Assembly: GCF_009933335.1 (NCBI RefSeq)
Contig: NZ_MAEL01000031.1
Location: 65,651 to 129,650, forward strand
Length of the DNA: 64,000 nucleotides
Direction of reading: 5' to 3'
From: Candidatus Enterococcus willemsii
Lineage (GTDB): Bacteria > Bacillota > Bacilli > Lactobacillales > Enterococcaceae
Position 1 is the stretch's first letter. Each line of letters starts with the position of its first letter. Position numbers and translations under genes: made by a program. Positions 6,894 through 16,023 of this stretch are shown piece by piece. Under the pieces are notes generated by a model that worked only from the letters and a program-made list of their open reading frames with translations, was not told where the DNA came from and did not search any database.

Positions 6894-9557
6894 TCACATC
6901 CTTTGCTTGATTTCCTTAATAGGTTGATGCAGCCTTTGATAATAGCTTACCATTTCTTGGTCAGAAGACAAACAAATCACTTGTGTTTCTTTCCCAAATT
7001 CTGCAAATAATTTTGCTAGTTGTAACTTACGCTCACTATCGTAATGTAACCAGCCATCATCAATAATGACGGGACTTGTTTCTTTTTGCAGGGACAGATA
7101 CGCAAAGCGGACAGCCATAATTAACTGATCCTTCGTTCCAGTGGATAGTGAATAAATATCGACTAATTGTTGGCTTGAACCAACATGTAACAAGCCATCT
7201 ACTACTTGGACGTGATTGTATTTTCCATCTGTTAATAATCCAAAATAATAGGACGCTTGGTGCAACAATTGCGGCAATTGTTGCTCAGATAACTCGGTTG
7301 CTAAATCATTCAGTGCTGCAATCATCACTTGGTTCGTACTCCAAGATAAGGCTAGCGTGTGAATTTCAGACAATAATCGACTTTCTTCTTGATACAATTC
7401 ATCAAGAATACCATCGACTTGTAACTGCTCAATTTGCAACTGAACGCGCTGTTTTTCTTCTAATAATTTCGTCAGTTGTTGTTGGAGACGCTCTTGCTCT
7501 ACTTGCGCTTGTGCCAATTGTTGCGTTAATTCATTCCAACTAATCTCTTTTGGAAAGATTGGTTGTAATAAAGTTTCTAATTCTTTTTTACGAGCAATTT
7601 GTTTTTGGTGCTGTTCCCATTGTTTCATCCACAAAGGAATTTCTGTCGGATGTTCTAGACCAAATACTTGTAGCAGCTCTTGATAGGTCGTAAATAACGC
7701 CTGACGTTCTTCTTTGGCCTTCTTTAACTGTTGTGCCAATAACGTACTTGGTTGCTGTAAACGGGTCATTTTAATCGCTTGCATCTTAGTCGCAAATTCA
7801 TTCAATAAATCAAATTTCACTTGAAGTTCTTTGTTTTCCAATGGTAACCAATCATTGAATACTTGAAATTCCTGATTCATTGTTTGGATGTCATTAGCTA
7901 AGGGGTTCAATTGATTTTTAATTGTCTGAAGTTGTGCTTGTTGTGCATGAAACTGTTGAATAGCCGCTTCATAGGTTTGTAGTGTCTGACGCCAAGTTAA
8001 GTAATTGTCGTTTGTACCAAAAGAAGGTTGTAGATATGCTGTCAATTGCTCAAGCTCACGTGTTAGTTGGACAAGTTGTTCTTCCTCCTGTGCAATTTCA
8101 GCTCCGTATGCATCTAATTGCAGGAGTTTTTCTTGCCATAAGGGTTTTACCTGGGCATCCCCTTGTTGACCCTTCAATACAAATCCTATTCCCACAACAA
8201 CTAGAAGACTACCTAATACAAGCAAGAACAATTTCAAGGGATTTTCTAAAAAGAAGCTTAGAACCATGAAGAGTCCACCGCTAGCTAATAAAAGAAACCA
8301 ATGTGTCATTGATTTGCTTTGTTTCAATAACTCAGGATGACGTTTTTCTAATTGATTGACTTCTTCTTCAACCGCTTGATTTTTTTCAGATAACCATTGG
8401 ATGCGTAAGCTTTGTTGTTGACTTTGTTCATGCAATGCATCTAAACGATCCAATAGCTGTAAAATTTGTTCATCTAGTTCTGCTGGTGGCACTTCTTGCT
8501 GCCAACCCCACTTCTCTACCAAATGAAAAAGATCTTGTGAAAGCATCTCTTCTTGTTGTAGCAGCCGTTGGTGTTCATCTACTAAACGCATGACACGAGC
8601 TTCTTGCCGCAAGAGTTCTTGAATTTTGCCTTCTTGATCCAAAAAGAAAAAATAACGATCTGACTCTTGTCCTTGCTCAAGTCGAGCTAGTTCCTCTTCT
8701 TTTTTATGAATGGCATCTGTTAATTGTTGGTATTCTTGATAGAATACACGTAATTGCTGTTGTTGTTCCGTTGAGAACCGACTTTCCTTTAACTGACGTA
8801 ACTCTGCCCATTCTTCATACAAGGACCAATTCATTTTTTGCTGGTTGAGGCGTTGTGTTTCATCTTGTACTCTTTGTAACTGTTTGTTTAAATTCTGTTG
8901 CTGTTGGGTGTAATCAGTCAATTGACGGTATGCTTGCTGGACATGCGTTTCTTGCAATTCTTTTTGTTGAATTGTCTCTTTCAATTGCTGCCATTCTTTT
9001 AAGCGTTGATTCAAAGTCAGACGTTGCCCTTGACGTTTATAGATTTTCTGATTGTCTTTTTTGTATTCTTGAATCTTTGCCATCCATTGCTGACTACCCG
9101 TAATCCCTAAAGAAATCAATGCATCATGCAATTCTTTTTCTTGTAGTCGATCAGTTTGCGAAAGTTGTTCTTGCTGAAAGGTGAAGACATCTTGAAATAG
9201 TTCTTGGGTTAACGGTGCTAACAGTTGGGTCAGCAATGCTTCATCACCTTCTGTTTCACCAACCACTACTTTCGCTTTTCCACGATTCACTTGACGATAC
9301 CTTTCGATTTGGACTTCTCCATAAGGCTCAATCATTAACCAAAGTTTGCCACCATAGGCTGCGCCATCTTGCGGCGTATAATCACGCTTACGAGTACTTT
9401 TTTTAGGAAATCCAAAAAGCATCGCTTGGATAAATTGATATAACGTTGACTTACCGACCTCATTTTTCCCAAAAAAGAGTTGATTCGTTGGTAAAAAATC
9501 AAATGTCTGATGCCTATAATGACCAAAACCGGTAATTTCTGCTTTTAATAGTCTCAT
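6894..9557 (-). CDS. yhaN: YhaN-type SMC/SbcC-like AAA ATPase
   Basis: An 887-residue ATPase of the Rad50/SbcC class, the probable partner of the YhaO nuclease in DNA end processing or repair. The Walker A motif lies in FFGKNEVGKSTLYQF near residue 30. Two long Gln/Glu/Leu-rich coiled coils (about 175-420 and 500-760) flank a hydrophobic segment at about 420-465 (MTHWFLLLASGGLFMVLSFF and KLFLLVLGSLLVVVGIGFVL), predicted as two membrane helices where SbcC has its hook. The C-terminal lobe has the ABC signature region YSLSTGTKDQLIMAVR and Walker B PVIIDDGW. The start overlaps the yhaO stop by four bases. Confidence 0.9.
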   Translation of the reverse strand: MRLLKAEITGFGHYRHQTFDFLPTNQLFFGKNEVGKSTLYQFIQAMLFGFPKKSTRKRDYTPQDGAAYGGKLWLMIEPYGEVQIERYRQVNRGKAKVVVGETEGDEALLTQLLAPLTQELFQDVFTFQQEQLSQTDRLQEKELHDALISLGITGSQQWMAKIQEYKKDNQKIYKRQGQRLTLNQRLKEWQQLKETIQQKELQETHVQQAYRQLTDYTQQQQNLNKQLQRVQDETQRLNQQKMNWSLYEEWAELRQLKESRFSTEQQQQLRVFYQEYQQLTDAIHKKEEELARLEQGQESDRYFFFLDQEGKIQELLRQEARVMRLVDEHQRLLQQEEMLSQDLFHLVEKWGWQQEVPPAELDEQILQLLDRLDALHEQSQQQSLRIQWLSEKNQAVEEEVNQLEKRHPELLKQSKSMTHWFLLLASGGLFMVLSFFLENPLKLFLLVLGSLLVVVGIGFVLKGQQGDAQVKPLWQEKLLQLDAYGAEIAQEEEQLVQLTRELEQLTAYLQPSFGTNDNYLTWRQTLQTYEAAIQQFHAQQAQLQTIKNQLNPLANDIQTMNQEFQVFNDWLPLENKELQVKFDLLNEFATKMQAIKMTRLQQPSTLLAQQLKKAKEERQALFTTYQELLQVFGLEHPTEIPLWMKQWEQHQKQIARKKELETLLQPIFPKEISWNELTQQLAQAQVEQERLQQQLTKLLEEKQRVQLQIEQLQVDGILDELYQEESRLLSEIHTLALSWSTNQVMIAALNDLATELSEQQLPQLLHQASYYFGLLTDGKYNHVQVVDGLLHVGSSQQLVDIYSLSTGTKDQLIMAVRFAYLSLQKETSPVIIDDGWLHYDSERKLQLAKLFAEFGKETQVICLSSDQEMVSYYQRLHQPIKEIKQRM

Positions 9558-10741
9558 TTTTCTTCCTCACTCCAACGAAATTCATACGTAAAAATTTCTT
9601 TGACTTGTTCCAAGGTCTCTTGCTTCAACTCATCCAAAGACAAGGTGCGCTTAACCAATGGATGGGTAGCTAGCTCGTCCACAATCGATTGAAAAACAGC
9701 TTCTTCTTGATAACTTTCGAGTAATTGTTTGACAACTTCTTTGCCCGATAATAATAGCTTTGTCTCTTCTGATGTTGCTTGATCTGTTAATTGATAAATC
9801 ATTTGCTCCCAGCCTTTACGAGCGAAGTTATCATTTAAATACGCAATAATTTCAGGTTTTTCTTTTTCATTCAACCATTGGGTAGGTAAACCTTCTGTAT
9901 CCACTAATTTTAAGTGAATTAGCTTTTTTTCGGAAGCTAAAAATGTTTGCTGAATTTTTTCTAATGCTGTTCTTTGGTCCCGTATCGCTTTTAGAGAGAC
10001 TGTTACCGTTTCCCAGGTAATTGCTGCGACACTTTTTGGTGTGATTTCGACTGTTTCACCTAATGACACTAGCAGAACACCTTGAATTTGTGTTTCTTTT
10101 TGCGTATGTCCTTGTGGTGCGCCGGCATAAATAATCGGTGGCTCAACTGCTAATTGAGTAGGTACATGAATATGCCCTAATGCCCAATAATCATACCCTT
10201 TTTGTTTCATTTCTTGCACACGGAAAGGAGCATAATTTCCTTGCATATCCCCGTGGTACATGCCAATGTGATACGTTGCTTGGCGATTAGGGTATTCATT
10301 TACTTTAGACGTTGTTATCCAAGGATGATGATAACTAAAGCCACTGATAGCATATGTCTCGCCGGTAGCTGTTTTTCCTTCAACGGTTGTTACAGCTTCC
10401 TCTTGAAATAAATAGATATTATCTGGAAAATCAAACCAATATCGTTCTTTTTCATAAAAGTCATGGTTACCAAAACTCATGTATACTGGAATATTCTTTT
10501 CTTTTAAACGATTCATTTGTTGAAAAAAGAGATGCTGTGTTTTTAAGCTTGGACGATTTTGATGAAAGGTATCCCCTGCTAATAAAAGAAAATCTACTTG
10601 CTCACTTAGCGCAAGACTAACGATATTTTCCAAGACTTGCTCATTTGCTAGGGCTAATTCTCTAACTCGATTGGCTACTAAATGAAGGCCTTCAAACGAG
10701 CGATCAAAATGTAAATCTGCACAATGAATAAATCGTAACAT
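9554..10741 (-). CDS. yhaO: YhaO/SbcD-like metallophosphoesterase
   Basis: A 395-residue calcineurin-like nuclease subunit. The five metal-site motifs are present: FIHCADLHFD (D8, H10), LLLAGDTFH, SFGNHD, GMYHGD and WALGHIHV (about residue 185). The C-terminal third is a helical capping region. It is first in an operon with yhaN, whose start overlaps its stop; by analogy with SbcCD/Rad50-Mre11 the two form a complex that trims DNA ends. Confidence 0.92.
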   Translation of the reverse strand: MLRFIHCADLHFDRSFEGLHLVANRVRELALANEQVLENIVSLALSEQVDFLLLAGDTFHQNRPSLKTQHLFFQQMNRLKEKNIPVYMSFGNHDFYEKERYWFDFPDNIYLFQEEAVTTVEGKTATGETYAISGFSYHHPWITTSKVNEYPNRQATYHIGMYHGDMQGNYAPFRVQEMKQKGYDYWALGHIHVPTQLAVEPPIIYAGAPQGHTQKETQIQGVLLVSLGETVEITPKSVAAITWETVTVSLKAIRDQRTALEKIQQTFLASEKKLIHLKLVDTEGLPTQWLNEKEKPEIIAYLNDNFARKGWEQMIYQLTDQATSEETKLLLSGKEVVKQLLESYQEEAVFQSIVDELATHPLVKRTLSLDELKQETLEQVKEIFTYEFRWSEEEK

Positions 10742-10850
10742 ATTGATTTGCGCTCCTTATTTTTTCTTTCATTTTAGCATTTTTTTTATTCCCCGTCAGC
10801 AAAATACGAAAATTTGTTCGCATGAAAAAAAGCACCTTCTTTAAAAAAGC

Positions 10851-10860
10851 ACCTAGGTAA
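10851..10860. repeat. Intergenic ACCTAGGT copy
   Basis: ACCTAGGTAA lies in the gap between the divergent yhaO and DUF536 genes. The bases before it (AAAAAAGCACC) directly repeat those at about 10828-10837. No hairpin with a long stem is formed here, so termination does not explain this copy. Confidence 0.5.
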
Positions 10861-10914
10861 AAACACTTATTTCATTAATTCATAAAATAAACACGAGCAT
10901 TATCAATAAACTTA

Positions 10915-10965
10915 TGTTACAATTTACCTCAGAAATACTTAGATAACACCCAAGTAATTACTTGG
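10915..10965 (+). promoter_or_regulatory. Promoter with 16-bp palindromic operator before the DUF536 gene
   Basis: An extended -10 box TGTTACAAT (10915-10923) is followed 26 bases on by the perfect palindrome CCAAGTAATTACTTGG (10950-10965), which ends two bases before the AAAAGGAG ribosome site. A palindrome between promoter and ribosome site, in front of a gene whose product begins with a helix-turn-helix, suggests autoregulation. Confidence 0.5.
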
Positions 10966-10983
10966 TAAAAGGAGCAGATATTC

Positions 10984-11562
10984 ATGGCAGAAGAACAAGG
11001 AAAAACACTAACCCAATTAGCAAACGAATTAGGCGTTTCTAGGGATAAAGTCATCTATCGTTACAAAAAATTACCTCAAGACTATTACTATAAAGAAAAC
11101 AACACGATTTACATCAAAGAAGTCGGCGTCCAACAAATCATCGAAGAATTAGGTGATGATATTGGTGAAGAAACATCTCAAGAAGAACTTTCTACCCAAA
11201 CTATCCCTTCTATCAACGAATACTTAATGGAACAATTAGCCAAAAAAGATGAACAAATTGAGCAACTCCAAAAATTAATTGACCAACAACAACAGTTAAA
11301 TGCCGAAGACAAAAAATTAATCAAAGAATTACATCAATACTTTGCGTTAGAAGCCCCTAAAGAAATGACCGAGACGCCAGAACCAGAAGAAACACTAGCA
11401 ACTGATGAAGAGGCAGAGAAAAAAGCAGCCGAAGCCGCTGAACAATTAGCAAAACTTGAAGAACAATTGAAAAAAGCAGAAGAACTAAATAAAGAAAAAG
11501 AACGCTTAGAAAGTGAATTAGCTGCCTTGAAACAAAAGAAATGGTATCAATTCTGGAAATAA
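10984..11562 (+). CDS. DUF536-type HTH and coiled-coil protein
   Basis: A 192-residue protein. Residues 7-50 form a helix-turn-helix (TLTQLANELGVSRDKVIYRY). Residues about 75-185 are Glu/Gln/Lys-rich coiled coil, and the protein ends in the aromatic tail KKWYQFWK. HTH, coiled coil and Trp-rich tail together are typical of DUF536 proteins, which are common beside replication genes on Lactobacillales plasmids. Here it is surrounded by chromosomal housekeeping genes with no plasmid gene visible. It may bind DNA through the N-terminus and a membrane or partner through the tail. A palindromic operator lies just upstream. Confidence 0.75.
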   Translation: MAEEQGKTLTQLANELGVSRDKVIYRYKKLPQDYYYKENNTIYIKEVGVQQIIEELGDDIGEETSQEELSTQTIPSINEYLMEQLAKKDEQIEQLQKLIDQQQQLNAEDKKLIKELHQYFALEAPKEMTETPEPEETLATDEEAEKKAAEAAEQLAKLEEQLKKAEELNKEKERLESELAALKQKKWYQFWK

Positions 11563-11566
11563 TAAA

Positions 11567-11603
11567 AATAGAGCACCCAAGTGATATGGGTGCTCTATTT
11601 TTT
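11567..11603. terminator. Terminator of the DUF536 gene
   Basis: AAATAGAGCACCCA pairs with TGGGTGCTCTATTT across a seven-base loop and is followed by T6. It directly abuts an ACCTAGGT copy at 11604-11611. Confidence 0.85.
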
Positions 11604-11605
11604 AC

Positions 11606-12196
11606 CTAGGTGAAAGATACTATAAGTGATGTTAACCAGCCAAATAAAATAGTTAGTAATGCTGAACCTACGCTAAACAGTAAAACAATCATTATCTTTT
11701 CCAATAAAGCTTTACGTTTGTTGCGCTTTTTACGCAATGACTCCACATCACGATTCTCCATATAAGCAGTAATTTCTGCAAATGTTTTTAGGTCTTCTTG
11801 CTTTTTAAACTTCTCTACTTTTACAGCAAAATACATACCCATCATCCAAAAAGTGAATGGGACAACCAACCATATCCATCCACCGTCCTGTATAGCCAAT
11901 AATGGACCAGTCGTTAAAATCATCAGTAATAAAAAAATTACCATCCAAACAGTATCCTTATTTGACTTCATTTGCTTGAGTGTTTTTTTCATCTCATTGA
12001 CATCTCCTTTGACTAATTCATCTAAAGAAATATCGAAAAGGACACTAAGCAACAACAAACTATGAATATCTGGATAACTACGTGCATTTTCCCAATTTGA
12101 AATAGTTTGTCGAGAAACAAAAATCTTCTCAGCTAATTCTTCTTGAGAAAATTCATACGCTTGTCGATAACTTCTGATTTGTTTGCCTACATTCAT
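11606..12196 (-). CDS. Membrane-anchored XRE-family regulator
   Basis: A 196-residue protein. Residues 5-60 form a Cro/C1 helix-turn-helix (YEFSQEELAEKIFVSRQTIS), followed by a linker and three predicted membrane helices (VWMVIFLLLMILTTGPLLAI, WIWLVVPFTFWMMGMYFAV, and a C-terminal IMIVLLFSVGSALLTILFGW). The layout suggests a one-component regulator sensing a membrane signal. Its TAG stop codon lies inside an ACCTAGGT palindrome (11604-11611). It is convergent with the DUF536 gene and shares close HTH similarity with the regulator at 33457. Confidence 0.85.
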   Translation of the reverse strand: MNVGKQIRSYRQAYEFSQEELAEKIFVSRQTISNWENARSYPDIHSLLLLSVLFDISLDELVKGDVNEMKKTLKQMKSNKDTVWMVIFLLLMILTTGPLLAIQDGGWIWLVVPFTFWMMGMYFAVKVEKFKKQEDLKTFAEITAYMENRDVESLRKKRNKRKALLEKIMIVLLFSVGSALLTILFGWLTSLIVSFT

Positions 12197-12324
12197 TTTC
12201 GATACCTCTTTCTAATCAAAGAATAGATTTTCTTATTCTCTTATTCTATCAAATATCTTTAGAATGTCTGTCTATTTCTTTGTCAAAAAGCTTTGTCATC
12301 AACAAATATACCTTTTACCTTGGT

Positions 12325-12356
12325 AAAAAAAACTCGATTACCGTAGACAGTAATCG
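12325..12356 (-). terminator. Terminator of yheA
   Basis: On the minus strand CGATTAC pairs with GTAATCG and is followed by a run of eight T. Immediately beyond lies ACCTTGGT (12317-12324), a one-base variant of the dispersed ACCTAGGT palindrome. Confidence 0.75.
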
Positions 12357-12365
12357 TGCTTTTAA

Positions 12366-12707
12366 TTAGTTTTCGTATAATTCTCTTAATGGTGTCATAA
12401 TGATGCGGTTTAAGTCATTAATCACTAAACTGAAAGCTTGTTCTGTTTGCATTAAATCAGCAATCAAAGGTTCTTGTTGGATTTTTTCTGCTAAAGCTTG
12501 TGCTTGTTCAGCATCGGCGTCAGTCATTTCTTCACCGGCAGACATTTTTTGTTGCATACCCATTTGAAATTCTTGGAATTCTTTAAAAATAGCGTACGCT
12601 GATTCATCGGCTTTTAGATTAGCAAAAGAAGCGCTTAGAGCTTTAAAAGCATCCATTTCACGAATTTCACGGTCTAGTTGGTTCGCTGTATCATAAATAT
12701 TAGACAT
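12366..12707 (-). CDS. yheA: YlbF/YmcA (UPF0342) family protein YheA
   Basis: A 113-residue all-helical cytoplasmic protein matching the UPF0342 branch of the YlbF/YmcA family in length and in its central [20 protein letters not shown] segment. YlbF and YmcA of Bacillus belong to the Y-complex that influences RNase Y, but the function of the YheA branch is not settled. It lies 66 bases downstream of the PBP gene in the same orientation and may be co-transcribed with it. Confidence 0.85.
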   Translation of the reverse strand: MSNIYDTANQLDREIREMDAFKALSASFANLKADESAYAIFKEFQEFQMGMQQKMSAGEEMTDADAEQAQALAEKIQQEPLIADLMQTEQAFSLVINDLNRIIMTPLRELYEN

Positions 12708-12773
12708 ATTAGTTCCTCACTTTTCTTTAAGATCTTCTTCATTGTAACATGTTCTATTTCCTGTGGCTAATGT

Positions 12774-14927
12774 TTATTGTAAACGGTCGCGGATACCACG
12801 TAATAGGTCTTTTGTTTTTTCTTTTACCTTATTGCCAAATTCTTGCAAACCGTTTTTGGCTTCCTCGGCAAATCTATCGACATCCTCTTTCCATGCATTA
12901 TCTTGTGTATTCTCATTATTGGTTGGCACCTCATCAACTGCCATAACTTTCCCACCTGTTGCATAAGCATCCGCAACAGTGAATGAATTACCTTGTGAAT
13001 AAGGCAAGATAGCTTCGGCTTGTGCACGGAAAATTGGGCCAACCGTTTCACTAGTTGTTCCACTTAGATAATGATTTTCACTCGTTTTTTCAAAACCTAC
13101 CCAAGTTGAAATAACCACATCTGGTGTATAGCCGACAATCCATTGGTCATTGTTTTTAGAAGCATCAAAATTCGTTTCTGTTGTTCCTGTTTTTCCTGCC
13201 ATCGTATATCCATACGGATTCGCATTGGCAGCTGTTCCATTTGAGAAAGTTCCTAACAACATGCTGGTCATTTCATTAGCTGTATCATCGGAAATCACAT
13301 TTTTACCCTTTGGTTTAGTATTATCGACAATTACGGCTCCGGTCGAATCCACAATTTTCGTAATCAAATGTGGGGTATATAATGTACCTCCATTAGCGAA
13401 TACGCCATATGCGCCTGCTAAGGTCATTGGTGATGTCCCATATTCTAAACCACCTAATGCCACGCCCCAATACTTGTCTGATTCCGTTAGCGGAATGCCA
13501 AATTCTTTAGCTTTGTTATATCCTTTATCTAGCCCAATTTCATGTAATAACCATACGGCAGGCAAATTCAAGCTTTGTGCAACAGCTTGATACATTGGAA
13601 CTTCTCCTTGATAAGTGCCATCATAATTTTTCGCTTTATAATAACTTTGTGGTTCATCTTTTAACATACTATCAGGCATATACCCTGCTTCTAAAGCGGG
13701 CGCGTAAACACTTAATGGTTTAATCGTTGAACCTGGGGAACGTTTCATTTGAGTCGCAAAATTAAACCCTCGGAACGTGTAGTCCCCCCGACGACCAACT
13801 AACGCTTGAATGCCACCATTTTGTGGATTTAACGCAACTGAAGCAGATTGTACCATCGTACCATCTGACGCATTTTCAGGAAAATAGCCGTCAACAGCAT
13901 AAGCTTCTTGCATGCGTAACTGATAGTTTTGATCCAAAGCGGTATAAACTTTATAGCCTCGGTTCATTACATCATCTGCAGTCAAGCCATATTCAGATTC
14001 CGCTTCATTTAATACCGCATCGAAATAGTATGGATACTGATAGCCGTCATCTGATGGCACATATGCATCATATAATAAATCCGTCATCGGTACTTGTTCT
14101 TCTTGATCGGCTGTCGCTTGATCGAGCTTGCCGTTATCTACCATAACACTCAAAACTGTTGCTCGTCTGTTTTGAGCATTTTCAGGCTCATCAATTGGAT
14201 TATATATTGTTGGGCCTTTTAATAATCCAACTAATGTTGCCGCTTCGCCAATAGTTAAATCTGTTGCATCTACACCAAAATATTTTTTAGCTGCATCTTG
14301 AATCCCCCAAACACCATTCCCATAATAAGAGGTATTCAAGTACATGGTCAAAATTTCATCTTTGCTATATTTCTTTTCAATTTCAATGGCTAAAAATAAT
14401 TCTTTAGCTTTTCGATTAATTGTTTGATCCAGTGTTAAATAAGCATTTTTAGCCAATTGTTGGGTAATGGTACTTCCTCCACCGCCCGATGTCCCTCGGT
14501 TAATAACTGCACGTACGGCGGCCCGTGCAATCCCTTTTAAATCAAATCCGTGATGATTGTAAAAGTTACGGTCTTCTGTTGAAATTAACGCATCTACTAC
14601 ATAAGGGGAGATATGATCTAAATCAACATAGGTTCCTTTCTGAGCTGATACTCGACCTGCTTCATCGCCATCTTTATCATAAAAAATGGTTGCTTCACGC
14701 AAACCAGATTCTAATTCACTAACCTTTGTTGATTTAGCCATATAAAACAAATAAATACTTGTGACCAAAACAACAACTAGTCCGAGCAACAAGATAACTT
14801 TATTTACATGATATTTCTTCCAAATTCGTTTCCGCCATTGATGAAACTGGATTAAATATGGTTTCACCCAATGCCAAAAAGTGATGATATATTCTTTTAA
14901 TTTGCTAAAAAAGCGCTGAAAATCCAT
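12774..14927 (-). CDS. pbp2A: Bifunctional class A penicillin-binding protein (PBP1A/2A family)
   Basis: A 717-residue membrane protein that polymerises and cross-links peptidoglycan. It has a basic cytoplasmic N-terminus (1-42), one membrane helix (about 43-62) and a GT51 glycosyltransferase domain with the catalytic STEDRNFYNHHGFD (E118) and GGSTITQQLAKN. The transpeptidase domain carries S400-T-I-K403, S452-L-N454 and K579-T-G581. The C-terminal tail is hydrophilic with Glu/Asn. All catalytic motifs are intact. Which class A paralogue it corresponds to (Pbp2a or PbpF type) is judged only by overall resemblance. Confidence 0.9.
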   Translation of the reverse strand: MDFQRFFSKLKEYIITFWHWVKPYLIQFHQWRKRIWKKYHVNKVILLLGLVVVLVTSIYLFYMAKSTKVSELESGLREATIFYDKDGDEAGRVSAQKGTYVDLDHISPYVVDALISTEDRNFYNHHGFDLKGIARAAVRAVINRGTSGGGGSTITQQLAKNAYLTLDQTINRKAKELFLAIEIEKKYSKDEILTMYLNTSYYGNGVWGIQDAAKKYFGVDATDLTIGEAATLVGLLKGPTIYNPIDEPENAQNRRATVLSVMVDNGKLDQATADQEEQVPMTDLLYDAYVPSDDGYQYPYYFDAVLNEAESEYGLTADDVMNRGYKVYTALDQNYQLRMQEAYAVDGYFPENASDGTMVQSASVALNPQNGGIQALVGRRGDYTFRGFNFATQMKRSPGSTIKPLSVYAPALEAGYMPDSMLKDEPQSYYKAKNYDGTYQGEVPMYQAVAQSLNLPAVWLLHEIGLDKGYNKAKEFGIPLTESDKYWGVALGGLEYGTSPMTLAGAYGVFANGGTLYTPHLITKIVDSTGAVIVDNTKPKGKNVISDDTANEMTSMLLGTFSNGTAANANPYGYTMAGKTGTTETNFDASKNNDQWIVGYTPDVVISTWVGFEKTSENHYLSGTTSETVGPIFRAQAEAILPYSQGNSFTVADAYATGGKVMAVDEVPTNNENTQDNAWKEDVDRFAEEAKNGLQEFGNKVKEKTKDLLRGIRDRLQ

Positions 14928-15088
14928 CGTTCGCCCTCCTCATTCAAAGTTTAGCATACTTTCTATTCATTAAAATACGACTCAAGATGTAATTTTATCT
15001 ATTTTTTTCATAAAGATATTTAACCTTGCTTATTCTACCATTGAAATATCATGAAATGGTTGTTTTTTTCTTAAAAAAGCGTTAAAGA

Positions 15089-15097
15089 TGGTATAAT
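15089..15097 (+). promoter_or_regulatory. Extended -10 promoter of the RluA-family gene
   Basis: TGGTATAAT is a perfect TGn-TATAAT extended -10 box, 20 bases before the ATG, leaving just room for the AGAGGTG ribosome site. Confidence 0.6.
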
Positions 15098-15117
15098 TCT
15101 AATGAAAGAGGTGCATT

Positions 15118-15975
15118 ATGGAATACTCAATTATTTTACCTACTACACAACAAACAACAACTTTGCGTGATTTACTTGAAAATGAATGGCTTGTTCCACG
15201 AAAGGTTCGTCATTTTCTACGTGTTCGAAAATTCGTTTGGATTAATGGTACCTCGGCAATGTTTCATCAAGAAGTACATGCTGGGGATACGATTACGCTA
15301 CGTTTAGAAGAAACTGACTACACTTACCAAGAAGTTTCCCTAGGGAATAAATCTCACGTTATACCTTTATATGAAGATGAACATCTAATAATTGTCAATA
15401 AACCTGCTGGGGTAAAAACCCATCCAAACCAACCTGATGAAACCGAAACACTCTTAAATGATGTAATTGCCTATTTAGAACCAAAAAATCAACGGGCATA
15501 TATCGTGCATCGCTTAGATAAAGAAACGAGTGGGGCAATTTTATTTGCTAAAAATCCCTTAGTATTACCAATTTTAGGTCGATTATTAGAACAAAAAATT
15601 ATCCGTCGGCGTTACCAAGCAATTGTTGCTGGTCGATTAACAAAAGACCAAATGATTCGCAAAAGTATTGGACGTGATCGTCATGATCGTCGAAAACGTG
15701 TGGTTGACGAACGCAAAGGCCAAACAGCGATTACTCACGTGACTGTTCATGAAACGAAACAAAAAACAACGGAAATTTTCTGTGATCTTGATACAGGAAG
15801 AACGCATCAAATCCGTGTGCATTTAACTAGTATTGGGCATCCTATCATCGGTGACCCGCTTTACCAAGCACCAAAAGCTCCTCGTTTGATGCTTCATGCT
15901 TATGAAATGGTTCTTCCACATCCCTTTACACAAGAAACCATTCAAGTCACTGCTGAACCGGGATTATGGTCGTAA
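15118..15975 (+). CDS. RluA-family pseudouridine synthase
   Basis: A 285-residue enzyme converting specific uridines in rRNA or tRNA to pseudouridine. An S4-like N-terminus (LENEWLVPRKVRHFLRVRKF) is followed by the catalytic motif HRLDKETSGAILFAKN near residue 137, whose Asp is the nucleophile, and by the conserved GRTHQIRVHLTSIGHPIIGD near 230. The family (RluA/RluC/RluD) is certain; the target position in RNA cannot be told from the sequence. It is a single gene with its own promoter and terminator. Confidence 0.9.
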   Translation: MEYSIILPTTQQTTTLRDLLENEWLVPRKVRHFLRVRKFVWINGTSAMFHQEVHAGDTITLRLEETDYTYQEVSLGNKSHVIPLYEDEHLIIVNKPAGVKTHPNQPDETETLLNDVIAYLEPKNQRAYIVHRLDKETSGAILFAKNPLVLPILGRLLEQKIIRRRYQAIVAGRLTKDQMIRKSIGRDRHDRRKRVVDERKGQTAITHVTVHETKQKTTEIFCDLDTGRTHQIRVHLTSIGHPIIGDPLYQAPKAPRLMLHAYEMVLPHPFTQETIQVTAEPGLWS

Positions 15976-15976
15976 A

Positions 15977-16013
15977 AAAAGTCAATCTGCTTAGCTAGAT
16001 TGACTTTTTTTAC
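15977..16013. terminator. Bidirectional terminator between the two pseudouridine synthase genes
   Basis: AGTCAATCT pairs with AGATTGACT around an eight-base loop. T-rich tracts on both strands serve the convergent genes. Confidence 0.85.
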
Positions 16014-16023
16014 ATTTTTGACC

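Noticed and set aside
13150-13590. 146-codon open frame on the plus strand
   Set aside because: It lies wholly antisense to the class A PBP gene, whose catalytic motifs are intact, and has no ribosome site or family resemblance.
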